The notes beneath the pieces were generated by a model. The model saw nothing but the letters and a program-made list of their open reading frames with translations. It ran no database searches and was not told the DNA's origin. A program made the translations under genes and the position numbers. A stretch of DNA of 64,000 nucleotides from Tricholomella constricta (lineage: Eukaryota > Basidiomycota > Agaricomycetes > Agaricales > Lyophyllaceae): the NCBI GenBank assembly GCA_013368375.1, contig JAACJP010000044.1, positions 310,001 to 374,000 on the forward strand, written 5' to 3'. Positions 13,701-25,639 of this stretch are shown piece after piece (position 1 is the stretch's first letter; each line of letters begins with the position of its first letter).

Positions 13701-15572
13701 AGTGGTTGACGGCGATTACCTAGACCTCCCATCCGATGTCAAGGCGTGGTTCGGCCCCTCCAAGGACAACCGCATCGAGCTCACTCCACCCTCTCTTTCA
13801 CACCGCACCGAATTCTTCGCACCGCTCATCAAGGATGTCAGGAGACCGCCAAACCAGTTTGCGGACGGCGTCAAGAGGAAGCTGAGAGTGCTCGAGAAGC
13901 TCCCAATTGCACCGCCGCTGGAGCCTCGAAAATTGACTGCAGCAGAGTTGGCAGTGCAGGAGGAGAATGACCAGCGGGTTATCACGCTGCTCAAATATCG
14001 TCTTGGACCTATTTTGACGGAGCTGAAGCGCAAGTTCAAGAGGTTTACCAAACGGGCAACGGTACGTCGTCGTTTTAGGTGTCTTTTTTACATTCCACTC
14101 ATTCCTCTTAGGAGGAGTATAATTTTGAGGAGGAGCTGAGTATTCCTGTTGATGCCCCCGCAGCACCCATCGCTACTGTTGCCGCTATGCAAGAAGAACC
14201 CCCGTTGGTGAACGGGGTCATCGACATGACCCAGGTCGCTGGACTCGACAGCCTTGGCATAGAACAGACTGTTGTCAACGGTCCCGTCAATGGTATCGTC
14301 CATCATCATGAGGAACAGCCACAAGAACAGCAGCAGCAGATGGCGGTCATTCAGCTCCCGCCCCTGTTTGATATCGATCTCGAGAAGATGCACTCTGAAC
14401 TCTTCAAGGGACGATATCTCACTCCGCAAGACTTCCTGGACGACATCGGAAAGATGGTGCACAACGCCAACGCCCGCCCGGAGGACTTGGACCGATTGTA
14501 CAAAAGCCAGGCTATGTTCACCGCAGCAGAGGTCAGCATTCAAGAGTTCGACCCGCAGTTCCGGTTAGAGTGTGAGCGGATGGCGGTGAGGGAGCGCAAG
14601 CGCCGGGAAGAACACTGGAAGGCCAGGGAGAAGGAGAGGGAGAAGGAGAAAGGAAAGGGCTCAGAGGAACTGGGCCATGGTCAAGTGAACGGCATACGAA
14701 GGAGCGGACGCAATAACGGCCAACAGCCTGAGCTGGGCATCACGGATCCTGTGCAGCTTGAACGTCGGTTGAAACGTCAGCGGTCGAATGAGGCGACGAG
14801 CGACTCGCATGCGTCCGAGGAGGAGAATGGCGCGAGTCGCGATGCCAAGCGATCGAGGATGATTGAAGTCGATGACGATCACGATCCATTGGATGTTGTC
14901 AGCCCGGTGTCTGCCCACCCACCACGGGTGCATTTCGCTCCGGAAATTGAGCCCAGGGCGCAGCCCGATGGGCTCGTTCCAAACGCCCGAGACACCGATA
15001 TGGTTGTGGATGATGCACCTCCAGTATCGGTGCGACGCTCGGGCGGTTTTAACCCCTCCCTTCTCAACCCTATGCCCTCGCCTGATGACGAAACGAATCC
15101 CTTTTATACTGGAGCATCTGCTTCGTCTGCCGGATTGAAACCTCCGTCACCACCCGCATCGACGTTGCAAAATGATACCCTCAACTCGTTCTTATCATCG
15201 GCGCCTCTACCAGTGCCAGTCTCTGTCCCTTCTCCCCCTCAATCGCCTTCTGTTCAACGATCCAGAACCATGTCAAAATCTCCTGAACCCCTGAACGAAA
15301 ACCAAAATATCGCCTTCTCACCTGCACCAATGGTCATTGAGCGCACTCCGACGCCTCTTCCCGACTTCCACATCGACGACACACTCGTTGACAAGCTACA
15401 GCATCACTTATGCGACGATACCGATGCGCTGACGATAGAGGAGCTCGAACATCTCCGGGCAACGTGTCTAGGATGTGTCTGGCGCCACCGCACAGAATGG
15501 GACCGTGACGCGCTGGTGAAAGAGCTCCTAGACGTCGTGAGGGAGTTCATCGCTGAGGTCCGTTCCCAATAG
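10736..15572 (+). CDS. YTA7: ATAD2/Yta7-type bromodomain AAA ATPase
   Basis: Predicted 1471 aa from nine exons: 10736-11915, 11972-12043, 12093-12266, 12321-12814, 12876-13008, 13058-13270, 13320-13474, 13528-14061, 14112-15572. The N-terminal 390 residues are acidic and basic low complexity (several D/E runs, a Gly-rich patch). The first AAA domain is intact: Walker A GPPGTGKT, Walker B IIFFDEIDG, and ATNRPDAVDPALRRPGRFD. The second nucleotide-binding fold is degenerate, with GPEGMGQG in place of Walker A, as in the family. A bromodomain-like region follows (FKGRYLTPQDFLDDIGKMV, encoded about 14405-14470), then a charged coiled coil and a Ser/Pro-rich tail. Yta7/ATAD2 proteins bind chromatin and evict or regulate histone H3-H4, so nuclear action is expected. 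A second possible start is MAPGPRRSSRH about 100 nt downstream. Convergent with the Hrp1-like gene. Confidence 0.93.
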
Positions 15573-16602
15573 AGGTTTCGTTTGTGACCCATCTTTTTCT
15601 ACCTTCGATTGACGTGTTGTAATTCGTATATAACCCCCTACTACATCCATCAATTCTGCTCCGCCAGTCGCAGACTTCTTTGTATTTTGGTACTTTCGTT
15701 CGCATAAGCCATCTATTTATTTGTACTACTATATTCGATCTTCATGTCGTATAGTCTAACTATTACTGCCACACTCGGCGATAATTTTCAAGCAGTACAA
15801 AGCGAGTACGTATCGTGAGCGTATGGAGTATATTGGCATAAAATAAGATTTATCCTCCGCCTTCAAACAATGTGAGAATGAAATGAAGTTGTACGCCCAA
15901 TCCCCTTCAAGACTTCTTATCGCGTGAACATTCTGCGTCAATTATCTACCACCAATACAATGTATGAAGCAGTGGTGAAGCAACATCCCAGTTGCGCCAC
16001 AGCTCTTGCTGTCGCGATCACGGGGTAGCCACCTTGACTCGGATGTTCAAATTGGAACCATAGCTTTGCTTTGGGCCATGTCATGTCGTGTCTCCAGAGA
16101 ACTCCAAGCACCCCGTTCTTTCAAGTTTCTGGAGGATGAGGCATCATTTTTCGAATCACGCCATTGCGCAGTGACGGGCCAACGCAAGGTTTATCGGCAG
16201 AAATAAGCCTGGACCTGACTGGGACATATTAATTATTATACACGTCGTCGAACTCCTTTTGAGTGTTGAAACCGGTTGGACAATGGAGACATCTCATTAT
16301 CATGCCAATTTTTTTTTGGTTTGGGATGTTCATTCAAGTCTATACATTACATAGATCATGGATCACCGAGATCAGCACATTTAAAGCTTATTACCTGAAT
16401 GCCTGTGAGGGACACTGATTATAGTATGAGCGATTCGTTTTGCTCGCTTGTTCGACATTTGACGCATTATGTAGGGTAAGCGAAAGTAATTTACACAATG
16501 GAAATGAGGAGGAGATAAGTAGGAAAATAAGGCGAATATGTACAATCAGAAACACCGTGACAACCGACGCCGTATCTAATCACATTTTGCAAGCCTGGGC
16601 TA
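15573..16602. other. intergenic region between convergent genes
   Basis: AT-richer spacer of 1.0 kb holding the 3' UTRs and polyadenylation signals of both flanking genes. No further gene or repeat seen. Confidence 0.5.
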
Positions 16603-18629
16603 TCACCGTGCATAAGGGTGGAAGTTGTGCTGCCCGCGCTGTCCGGTCCTCTGGGGGCCGACACTCGCACCGCCAGCACCCATCGGACCAGTGGGCGGCG
16701 TCCCACCTCCTGCACCCCTAGGGCCCCGCGGAATATTCGGATTCATAACCCCTCCTCCGCCAGCCATACCACCCCCGCGGCCCATCCCGCCCATCCCACC
16801 CATGCCCATTCCACCACCCATGCCCATGCCCATCCCCGGCCTCATGCCACCACCAAACCCACCCGCACCCATCCCCGCCATCATGGGGTTCATCGCCGCG
16901 CCCATCCCGCCCATCATCGCAGGGTTCATCTGCCCCGCCCCGCTCGTCATCTGGAACATCCGCGTGTACAGCTGCGCGAGCGCCTGCGGGTCGAAGGGCG
17001 TGTTCCCCGCACCACCCGCACCGCCCATGCCACCGGCAGCGCCCCCGAACCCGCCCTGCTGAGCGCGGAAACTCCCTCCGGCCTGGAAGTCCCCACCCCC
17101 GCCCTGGCCATCCTCGTTCGGGTAGCTGTCGCGCTGGTAGCGCGGCTGCGCAAGTTTCACGTCGATCTGTAGCAATATAAACCTACGTGAGAAACCAAGG
17201 GGGGGTGACAACAACGAAAACGAACCAGTTTCCCGTCGATTTCGAGATTTCCGAAGCCAAGGAAGGGCTGGACGTTTGTGTCCTCAAAAGAGACGAACCC
17301 GAATCCCTTAGAGCGGCCCGTCTCGCGGTCAAGCATGACGGTCGAGTCGATGACCTTGCCGAACTGGGAGAAGAACTCGCGCATGGACTCGGAGGTGACG
17401 CTCCCCGCGAGGCCGCCGATGAACAGTTTCGTCGCGCGTTGGTGCTCTTGGCGCGGTATCGCGCGTTTCGGGTCAATCTACGGGAGACGGGCAGTAAGCT
17501 TCGGATCTAAGTTGGAGACACATGATGTACAGACAATTTTGCCGTCCAAGATATGTTCCCGGACCATGACGGCGTTGACGCTGGCGGGATCCTCGAATGT
17601 CAAGAATGCGAAGCACCGTGAGCGGCCAGCGGCGTCGCGCATGATGGTACAGGCATCGACCTTGCCAAACTGAGTAAAGTAGTCTCGGAGAGTTTCTAAA
17701 ACAGGGGTTTGAAGAAATCAAGTCAGTATTTAGGTTTGCGTGTGCAAATAGAAAACGACATATGTACCGTCCGTGGTGTCCCAATTGAGACCGCCAATGA
17801 ACATTTTGCTGTGGGGTGGTTGAAATTTGATGGCGGACGAAGTATGTGGACGAGTGGGACGAGCACGGGATGAGGCATATGGAAAAGCAAAGTTTGCTAT
17901 TAGTAACCGTAGGCTAGAACAGAGGTGTTATGACAGAGGAGGATAGAATGAAAAGACGCTACTGTGGGTGCATAGCCTAGCCTAGACATAGAGAAGGCAC
18001 CAGATACCCTAGAGCTAGCTTAGAGACGATTGCGACTGACTACGCGAGCGTCATCTACAAACCCTAGCCCGACGCGTCTGGCAGGGCGCCAAGCTATCGC
18101 AGAGTAACGCCTGGAGGCGGTGATGATAATTAGATTAGTGCTGTGACTCTCACCCTTCGTCTTTCATTTCCGAGGGGCGCACGGTGCGCTCATTCACAGG
18201 AATGCTTTGATAGCCGCCCTCGCGGCCTGTGGGTGTGGAGTCCCGGTAATCAGAGGGTTGGGGTTGCTCATATGTCGGAATCTGTTGCGTCGCTGGTGGT
18301 TGGGAGTACGTAGGCGCCGCAGGTGCTGAAGTGGCGGACATTGTTGACGAAGAATACTGAGCCGACCCGTTCGTTTCTGTCGTAGCTACTGGAATAGCTT
18401 TCGCTGCGGGTGGCTGTTCCTTTGCAGCCGTAGGAGGTGGCCTTGGATCCGCGGTGGGCGCCTCGGTGGGAGATTGCGCTTCCTTTTCTTCGTTGCCCCC
18501 CTGGTCATTGTTGAACTCCTGCTCGTCATTGCCGTAGAGGTCTACAATACCCTCGCTTAGCAAGATACGTCAAATAAAACGCAAGAAATGCTGCTCACCG
18601 CCGTAAAGATCTGCGTCAAGGTCAGACAT
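16603..18629 (-). CDS. HRP1: Hrp1-like RNA-binding protein with two RRMs
   Basis: Predicted 478 aa from six exons (complement): 18629-18599, 18541-18154, 17808-17768, 17695-17535, 17477-17226, 17166-16603. The start (MSDLDADLYG) is fixed by splicing into DLYGNDEQEF. Order: acidic then Pro/Ala/Gln-rich N-terminus (about 1-140), RRM1 with RNP2 MFIGGLNW and RNP1 RCFAFLTF, RRM2 with RNP2 LFIGGLAG and RNP1 KGFGFVSF, then a long Gly/Met-rich tail ending HNFHPYAR. This is the layout of yeast Hrp1/Nab4 (cleavage factor IB) and of hnRNP A/B and Musashi proteins; the first is the best fungal match. A nuclear role in mRNA 3'-end formation or export is expected from the family. The low-complexity tail could phase-separate (inference). 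Two introns use weak donors (GTCTGT, GTTCGT). Confidence 0.85.
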
Positions 18630-18871
18630 GGTGGTGGTACAGGAGAGAGTTTCAATTTTGCCGGTACCGCCTCAAATGCTTATGTCATTCTGCCATCGGA
18701 ACACGGAGTCCATTTTTTTTTTCCAGGCCTCAGCGAGCTCACTGGGCTGCGGAATTGGCAAGCGGTCGAAGGCTCTCTAGGCAGCTTTCAAAGGTATGAG
18801 CATGGGCTCTCGTCAGGCCTTTCCGCTTGATAGCAATAGATATTACAGGTCAATTATCCGTGATCAGTGTT
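18630..18871. promoter_or_regulatory. shared divergent promoter region
   Basis: 242 bp separate the start codons of the Hrp1-like gene (-) and the SNO gene (+), so both promoters must lie here or overlap the genes. It contains a T-rich tract at 18713-18723. No specific factor site is claimed. Confidence 0.5.
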
Positions 18872-19777
18872 ATGGCGGCTCTCGATAAGCGGGATGTAGT
18901 GGTTGGCATCCTGGGTACGTTACAATCATCATTAATAGGAGCTGCAAGTCTGAGAGGATTGCTGTGTGAAGCTCTGCAGGGTGCCTTTGCTGAGCATCAG
19001 GCTATGCTCCAAAAACTTTCTCTCAAGAGGACGATCACAGTGGTCCTGGTGCGAACTGTGGATGATCTAAATCTATGTGATGCCCTCATCATTCCAGGAG
19101 GTGGTAAGTAAAAGGGATCATGCTCTGATTATTCCTGAATTCGATCGACAGAATCTACAACCATCGGTGTCTTGGCACGCGTTTCTGGATTACTGGAGCC
19201 TCTCCGGCAGTTTGTCAGATCGAAGCCTGTCTGGGGTACTTGCGCTGGAGCTATCTTGCTTTCCGAGACGATACAAGGAAGCAAGAAAGGTGGCCAGGAT
19301 CTTTTGGGTGGTATCTCAATCGCCATTGCGAGGAATGGTTGGGGTTCGCAGGTTTGTGCACCCTAAGCCAATCGCGACCCTGTGAGCTTTTAATAGCTGT
19401 CTGGCTAGGTCGAGTCCTTCGAAGCAGACCTCGCTGTAGAAGGTCTTCAGTCTCCTGAACAATCGTTCACTGGTATCTTTATCCGCGCTCCGGTTTGTTC
19501 TCTCGTCTTGCCACAAAATTCACTTTACAGAAGCTCTTCACAGGTTGTTCTCGACCTATCCCCATCTCCCGAGGACCCCCCAATTCAGGTGATCGCTCGC
19601 CTGCCCACCAATCTCCTCCCGCAATCCTTCGCTTCTCTAGACGAATCCGACTCCAAGACCGTGGTCGCCCTACGACAGGGCTTGCACTTCCTGACTACAT
19701 TCCACCCCGAACTCACACAGGATAACCGGTTCCATGATTACTTCGTTCGCGAATGCGTGCTATCTCGGGAGACATGA
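18872..19777 (+). CDS. SNO1: PLP synthase glutaminase subunit
   Basis: Predicted 230 aa from five exons: 18872-18914, 18972-19103, 19152-19351, 19409-19492, 19544-19777. This is the PdxT/SNO class-I glutamine amidotransferase, which releases ammonia from glutamine for the PdxS/SNZ synthase in de novo vitamin B6 (pyridoxal 5'-phosphate) synthesis. Visible marks: start VVVGILALQGAFAEH, PGGESTTIG (oxyanion loop), GTCAGAILL with the nucleophile Cys, ARNGWGSQ, and the C-terminal catalytic FHPE. The length is normal for the family and all catalytic residues are present. Cytosolic. The synthase partner gene is not in the window. Confidence 0.93.
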
Positions 19778-20371
19778 AGCCATGTGATACCTTTCGCCGC
19801 AGCACTACATACTATTTTAAAGTGATCGCTGATGGATAGAACATGTAGATCTAACTTTATTATAGGATACAGAAACAGTTGAATAAATGATCAAGGAACT
19901 ATGACCCAGGTAACTTCGGCTCGTATCGCGTAGGAAATCCGCTGCAAAGGCACAAGAATCAAAGTTACCTCCATCCAATTTCAAGTTCACTACAATTCAT
20001 GTACACTTCACAAGTCGACGTCGAGAGCCTGATGAAGTTTCGGAACAATTTCAGATCATGACCAACTCACGACAACTGCTCCGCTCTAAAATTGTCCCAT
20101 CTCCACATACATATTCGCAGTGTATAAAGTGTACCCACGACTGCCATGTGGATCAATGGCCAGAACAAACGCTGACCTTCAACCTTCTGACGCCAGATTC
20201 TAGATATGTATGTCATCCAATTGCAATCGCGAATATTCCCGGCACGGGCGCGTGCAAAGCATACTGATGGAGATCTGAAGACCCTTTCTCCACGTATACA
20301 TATATCTGTTAACGCCGGAATGCGAACAGACTATCCCTGTTCTGCCCACCCCACACCAGGAGGCCTCCTTC
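19778..20371. other. intergenic region
   Basis: Spacer between two genes on the same strand; terminator of SNO and promoter of the carboxypeptidase. No other feature seen. Confidence 0.4.
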
Positions 20372-22817
20372 ATGATGTTCTCCCGGATCTGGTTAACTCT
20401 ATCTGTGTTGGTGGCAGCGAGCTCACTCCTCGGTGTCGATGCTCGGCAGCTGCGCAAACAGGATATCCGCGCCCGACAGGCCGAGGCTGCTAAGCGCTGG
20501 CACAGCACTCACACCTTCAACGCAGTTAAGCGCAATGTGCCCCAAAACATAACGTTCACCAACCCCAGGGCTTCTGGTGAGTGTCTTACCTTCTGCATCC
20601 GGGACGTCTCCTTAGATCTATCTTTGAAATTGTTGCGCAGAGTTTTATGTGGATGGAACGACCATCCCTGAAGTTGATTTCGATATTGGACCGAGTTGGT
20701 CGGGCTTGCTGCCCATCAGTGGGAATGCGAACGAGACGCGCAAGGTAGATCACCAGTAAAATCTGATGTCGCGCGACGAAAGAATTGCTTAACTTGCCTA
20801 TGGCTAGCTTTTCTTCTGGTTCTTCCCGCCCGGCCCCCAAGGAAGTTTAGATGACCTGATTTTCTGGTTCGCATTGCCATGATCATTCAAATGATTGCTA
20901 CGGCATGTTTATTGCGACTTACAGGACCAACGGAGGTCCGGGTTGTTCATCCCTGGAAGGTCTTTTGCAAGAGAACGGGGTAGATCATCTCTTCTTTGAG
21001 AGAACGCGAAAGGTGTCTGACCAGAACTTATCAGCCTTTCTCCTGGAGCTGGGGTCAAGCAAAACCCACTGTAAATGAATTCAGCTGGACCAATCTCTCC
21101 AGCGTCCTCTGGGTCGAGCAGCCGGTGGGAACGGGTTACTCCCAAGGAACTCCGAACCTTAGGGTATGGACTTCACATCCCAATGTCAATAAACTTGAGC
21201 GCGGATTGACGGATTGGTTCCTAGAATGAAGATGACCTGGCGGAACAACTTGTAGGATTCATGCAACAATTCCTCGAGGTATTTTCGGAACTCAAGACAA
21301 AGAATTTGTATATCACCGGAGAGAGCGTGAGTCCTGAGGTCGTTTTGGCCTCTTATCACTTTCTGATCATGGGATAGTACGCAGGAACATATGTGCCATG
21401 TAAGTCTAACTCGCCACTGCATCAATTTTGAATATTTCGTTTAAGCCTAGTCGCTAGACATCGCCAATTACATCTACGAGCACCCGAAAGCCCTCGATCT
21501 AAAACTGCAAGGGATTTGGATTGCCGATCGTGAGCTGAGAAACCATGCATTCACCTGCGGCCGCTGACCAAGGCTTGTCCAGCATCTCTCTCCTGGGACG
21601 TCGTCCAGGAACAAATCCCCGCAGTGGATTTCGTGCACAGATACGAAAATGTCTTCGCCTTCAAGTTCGTATTCAACATTCTTGTCAGACAAATTTTGAC
21701 CAGAGTAACGAACTTAACAGCCGGACCTTCGTGGCCCAGCTTGACGCTCTGTCGAAAAAATGCAACTACGCAGGATATGTAAAGAAACACGTCACCTACC
21801 CCCCGAAGCACGGACTCCTCCCGCTTCCCGGCAAGTCAACATCCGCAGACGAGGGTTGCGATATATGGGACATCATCTTCACCGAGGCGCTCCGCATCAA
21901 CCCCGCGTTCAATGTCTACCGCATCTTCGACACCTACCCCATCCTCTGGGACGTCCTTGGTTTCCCGTACGTCCCACTCCACCCAAATCTTCCATTACCG
22001 CGCTGAAATGATCTCCGTCACGGTTGCAGGGGCTCTTTCGAACAGGTCCAACTCGCGCCGGTCTACTTTGACCGCGAGGACGTGAAGAAGGCCATCCACG
22101 CACCAGAGAACGTGACGTGGTCCGAATGCTCCGCCGTCAACGTGTTTCCGCACGGAGACGGGAGCTTACCATCCGCACTCAGTGTCCTTCCGAACGTTAT
22201 TGAGAAGAACAACAGGACCGTTATCATCCATGGGATGGCAGATTTCATTCTCATTGCCGAGGGGTGAGTGTATTTGTCTACTTCGGTAGGGGTGGCATGT
22301 GCTCATCTTTGTTGTATATGATAGGACAAGGATCGTTATACAGAAGTAAGCATCGATAGCTTCTCATGTTCTACATCCCTTGATGTGACGGTATATCTCA
22401 CCCTGCACTTTTGAAGCATGACATGTGAGTCTTTTCTATTTCCAGTCTGTCATTCCCATGGTTTGTCATACTCACCGCTCATGGGATTAGGGAACGGGAA
22501 GCAAGGGTTCCAAAAGCCAATTGCGGAGGACTCTTTCCTCATCGATGGTGTTGGCTCTCTTGGCACATCCCACACCGAGCGTGGCCTGACGTATTTGGAA
22601 TTAGAATTGAGTGGACACATGTGCGTCGATTTTTCCTCAACGCTTTGCAACTCACGCGAACATGATACTCTTTTTTTATTCAGGGTACCTCAATTCTCCC
22701 CTCTAGTATGCAAATATTTCTTATGACAGGTTTGTTTGAGGCTGACCAATCTGTTCCTCTGTGCAGGCCGCGTTCCAGAGCATGCAGTACTTGCTGGGGA
22801 AGAGGCCGACCCCTTAG
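20372..22817 (+). CDS. secreted serine carboxypeptidase (S10)
   Basis: A heavily split gene of about 14 exons, starting at ATG 20372 (or 20375). The N-terminus (MMFSRIWLTLSVLVAASSLL) is a signal peptide. Family motifs, each confirmed across a splice site: TNGGPGCSSLEG, VEQPVGTGYS, GESYAGTYVPY with the nucleophile Ser, GMADFIL near the catalytic Asp, NMTWNG, and SGHMVPQFSP with the catalytic His. S10 enzymes remove C-terminal amino acids at acid pH in the vacuole or outside the cell. NMTWNG is assembled from three exons, the middle one only 8 nt (22417-22424). Introns fall inside GESYAG (after GES) and inside the HMV motif. Stop TAG 22815-22817. Convergent with the GH85 gene 80 bp away. Confidence 0.9.
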
Positions 22818-22897
22818 TATATAATTTCATACATTTGTACTTACACGACGAACCAATGCCATATCCCGATGACCACCCACAATCTCTCCATTTCCCT

Positions 22898-25522
22898 TTA
22901 AGTAGCCAGCGAATCAAGTTCGAAATCGACAAAGACACACTCCTCCCACCGCAAAACCACTCCATGGTCCGTAACTCCCTGCACATAAAACCTCCCTTTC
23001 TCGCCCTTTCCGATCTCAGACGAGAACGGAAAGTCCTCCAAGCCCACCCCGAACCTATTCCTCTGCCCATCCCATCCCGTCGTCCCAATCCACGCCGCCT
23101 GCTCTGGTTGCCCAACCCTCCCATCAGGCGTATACAGCAAGGCGTATATATTGAAATAAACAAAGTGCGGGAACCACCTGTTCGATGGGTGGATTGCCCA
23201 CGCAGATACCGGATCGTTGGGGGTCTTGATGCGAATTTCATTCAGCGGCGGGAACGCAGCAGCTACCTCCCATGTGAGAGTGCCCTGACCGTCTTTGGCA
23301 GAGAAATCTGCCCAGAGCAGAGCAGGGGTATGCGTGGCGACCCCTGGTGGTGGGACGCCGAAGACGTTGAGCTGCCCGAGAAGGAGTGTGATATCTAGAG
23401 GTTGAGAAGGATCCTCTGTCACAATGGCAATGATGAGGCCGAGGGCACCTGTAGCGGTTGGTGCGCCCTGATCTTCTGCGGCGCTGAACTGGATGGTCAG
23501 CTGGGACCAACCTCCCCCCGTGTCGTCAATGTGTGCAACCGGTGTTACTTGCGACGAGTCGTTGTCCCCTGACGCGAGTCTCATGGAGAGGCCAATGTCC
23601 ACATCAGCATGTGCGGGACAATCGGCTTTGTATATAATCTTTGCTTCATAGCGCCTGCCTTTCGTCATTGCAACAGACTGTACGGGCACCCAGATGCAAC
23701 GGAACATGGCGTCCTCATCTTCTGATGCAAGAAGTGAAAGAGCGAGTTTGAGCGAGCTGCCTGCATTCCACGCATCCTCGAAGAAGATTGCAGGGACCAC
23801 CTCAGGGATGGGTTCGTCTAGGTCGCCGCCCTGCCATACGACAAGCGGCCGCGGCCATACCATATCGCCGACCGTGCATTGCTTATCGACATCCGTCCAA
23901 CCCCCTGGCATCTGGTGCACCTTGACACCATTCACAAACCACGCGCGGCCCACTCCGGGGCTGAACGTCGTGTGGAGCGGGAGGTCAAAAGGGTCCGGCG
24001 CGGTGTGGCGCGGAAAGAAGGAGGCCAAAGACTCAAACGGACCATGCGCGCACTCGGGCTCTCCCTCCCTCCTCGGTGCGTCTGGAACTTCGACGGGCTC
24101 CCCTCCTGGCGCAGGGCCGAACCACAATTTGCTCTCGTATTGCCACCACTTTTCCCAAGTCCACCCGGGCTTGTCCTGCTCGCTCTCCCATGTCCATGCT
24201 TGCCCGAAGAGCGCGACGCTCAACCCGAGCGACTGTGGGGCGATGTGCGTTATGGCTTTGTAGGACCCGAAGCCGCCGCCGCCGTGCGAGCCACGGCCCC
24301 AAACGTCGACGCCCATGTAGATGTCGTTGAGGAATTTCGTGGAGACGTGCGGATGGGAGTCAGAGGCGTTACCTGTTAGAGCTGGATCGAGGGCGAGGAA
24401 GTACTCTGCAGTGATATCAGGATATTCGCGTGGCCACTGCGTATTCCTACGTCAATGATTTGTGCGAGGAAAAGGAAATCGATGGATGGGCGTACGGTAT
24501 AATTTGAGAATATACCAGTTGACGAAAGGAAGAAGGGGAGGTTCAGGCTGTTCAAACGGTCTTGCCATGCAAGGTCGCCGGTGAAAATGACGCTGTCGTA
24601 CCTAGTTTTCCGCAGATATATCATTCGCAGTAGAAAACTGTCGGATTAAAAATACCATATGGTTTCGCCATGGCTTCCGACTTTGGCTAAGATCTCGGCT
24701 TGAAGTACTGTTATCCAGGCAGCCAGAGTCCGGCACTGTTCGACTCCGCCTCTAAGCGGACACTCAAAGTTAAGAAGATAACCGTCAAATCCTCGCTGCC
24801 AGGCAAGTTCGGCGAGTAATTTCGCATAGTGTGGCGACAGTGGAAGTGACATTGTCGCGGATGAAGATTTAGCAGGCCCATTGACCGACGTCGGTAGATT
24901 TCCGACCAGTAAACGAAGACAGTCTTCCTCGCCGTCTCCTTCAAAGATTCTGCATTATTGAAGTGAGTAGTTGTCAGAGAATCAAGAGAATATGCCGAAC
25001 AGAGTGCCCAACATCTTGACCCCCTGGCGATGAGCTGCCGTTATCCATCCAGGTGGAGGGATTGTAATGCGATGGTGGGAGAAGCTAACCCAGGCATCAG
25101 ATCACAGCAGGAAGGGTTTCAAAATCGATCTCTCGAGTTGACCCACTAGACAAAGGCGTCACAGCTCGACCAGAAGTTATATGTGTACGACACAGCGTTA
25201 GGGCTTTCAGTATAGCCTCCCTAAGGTCATGGCGACGCGCAGATGAGCAATGAGCAATGCCGCGAGGTGGAAAAGCATCAAGTACTTTGTAATCATGACA
25301 GACCTGGAGAATGTCAGCGGTCTGTGATTAACCCACCGATGGAATGGATACCAGGAGCTTTCCACTGGTTCGTGGTTCCTTTGGTGCAGGGCGAGCAACA
25401 TATTCCAAGGTTCCATCGAGCTTTCGGTTATTTGGTCCAGCCGCCCAAGCGTCGAGCTCTTTCAATGAGGAGAAGTATGGCGCTTCTATGTTGCCTGATT
25501 GAGATCCCTTCGATCGAGACAT
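22898..25522 (-). CDS. GH85 endo-beta-N-acetylglucosaminidase (ENGase)
   Basis: Predicted 761 aa from seven exons (complement): 25522-25352, 25303-25286, 25220-25147, 25084-25001, 24949-24656, 24601-24496, 24436-22898; total 2286 nt with every phase closing. GH85 enzymes cut between the two core GlcNAc residues of N-glycans. Visible landmarks: LLVCHDYKGGYTESP, FSHHRITIPPPGW, GVKMLGTLIFEGDGEEDCL, then RGFDGYLLNFEC with the catalytic Asn and Glu (about N176 and E178), LSSTGIFSNYTWPREYPD, and DVWGRGSHGGGGFG. The C-terminal half is the beta-rich accessory region usual in the family. No signal peptide is evident, so the protein is likely cytosolic like eukaryotic ENGases acting on free oligosaccharides; a start at 25561 would add 13 residues. 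Divergent from the F-box gene. Confidence 0.9.
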
Positions 25523-25639
25523 TGTGCGCCTCCAGAAGTTCAGAAAATATACTAAGTACAAGTGTTGGGGAGCAGGGCCGTCTTTTACAGCAATTTACCG
25601 TGCAGTGAATCAAGACAAATATCTGTACATAACGATCTG
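25523..25639. promoter_or_regulatory. short divergent promoter (GH85 / F-box)
   Basis: Only about 117 bp separate the start codons chosen for the two divergent genes, so their 5' UTRs and promoters must overlap each other or the neighbouring coding sequence. No specific site identified. Confidence 0.4.

Noticed and set aside
24305..24373. An intron within the last GH85 exon (GTAACG donor at about 24372)
   Set aside because: The frame reads straight through (ALTGNASDSHPHVSTKFLND) into the conserved DVWGRG segment, so no splice is needed.
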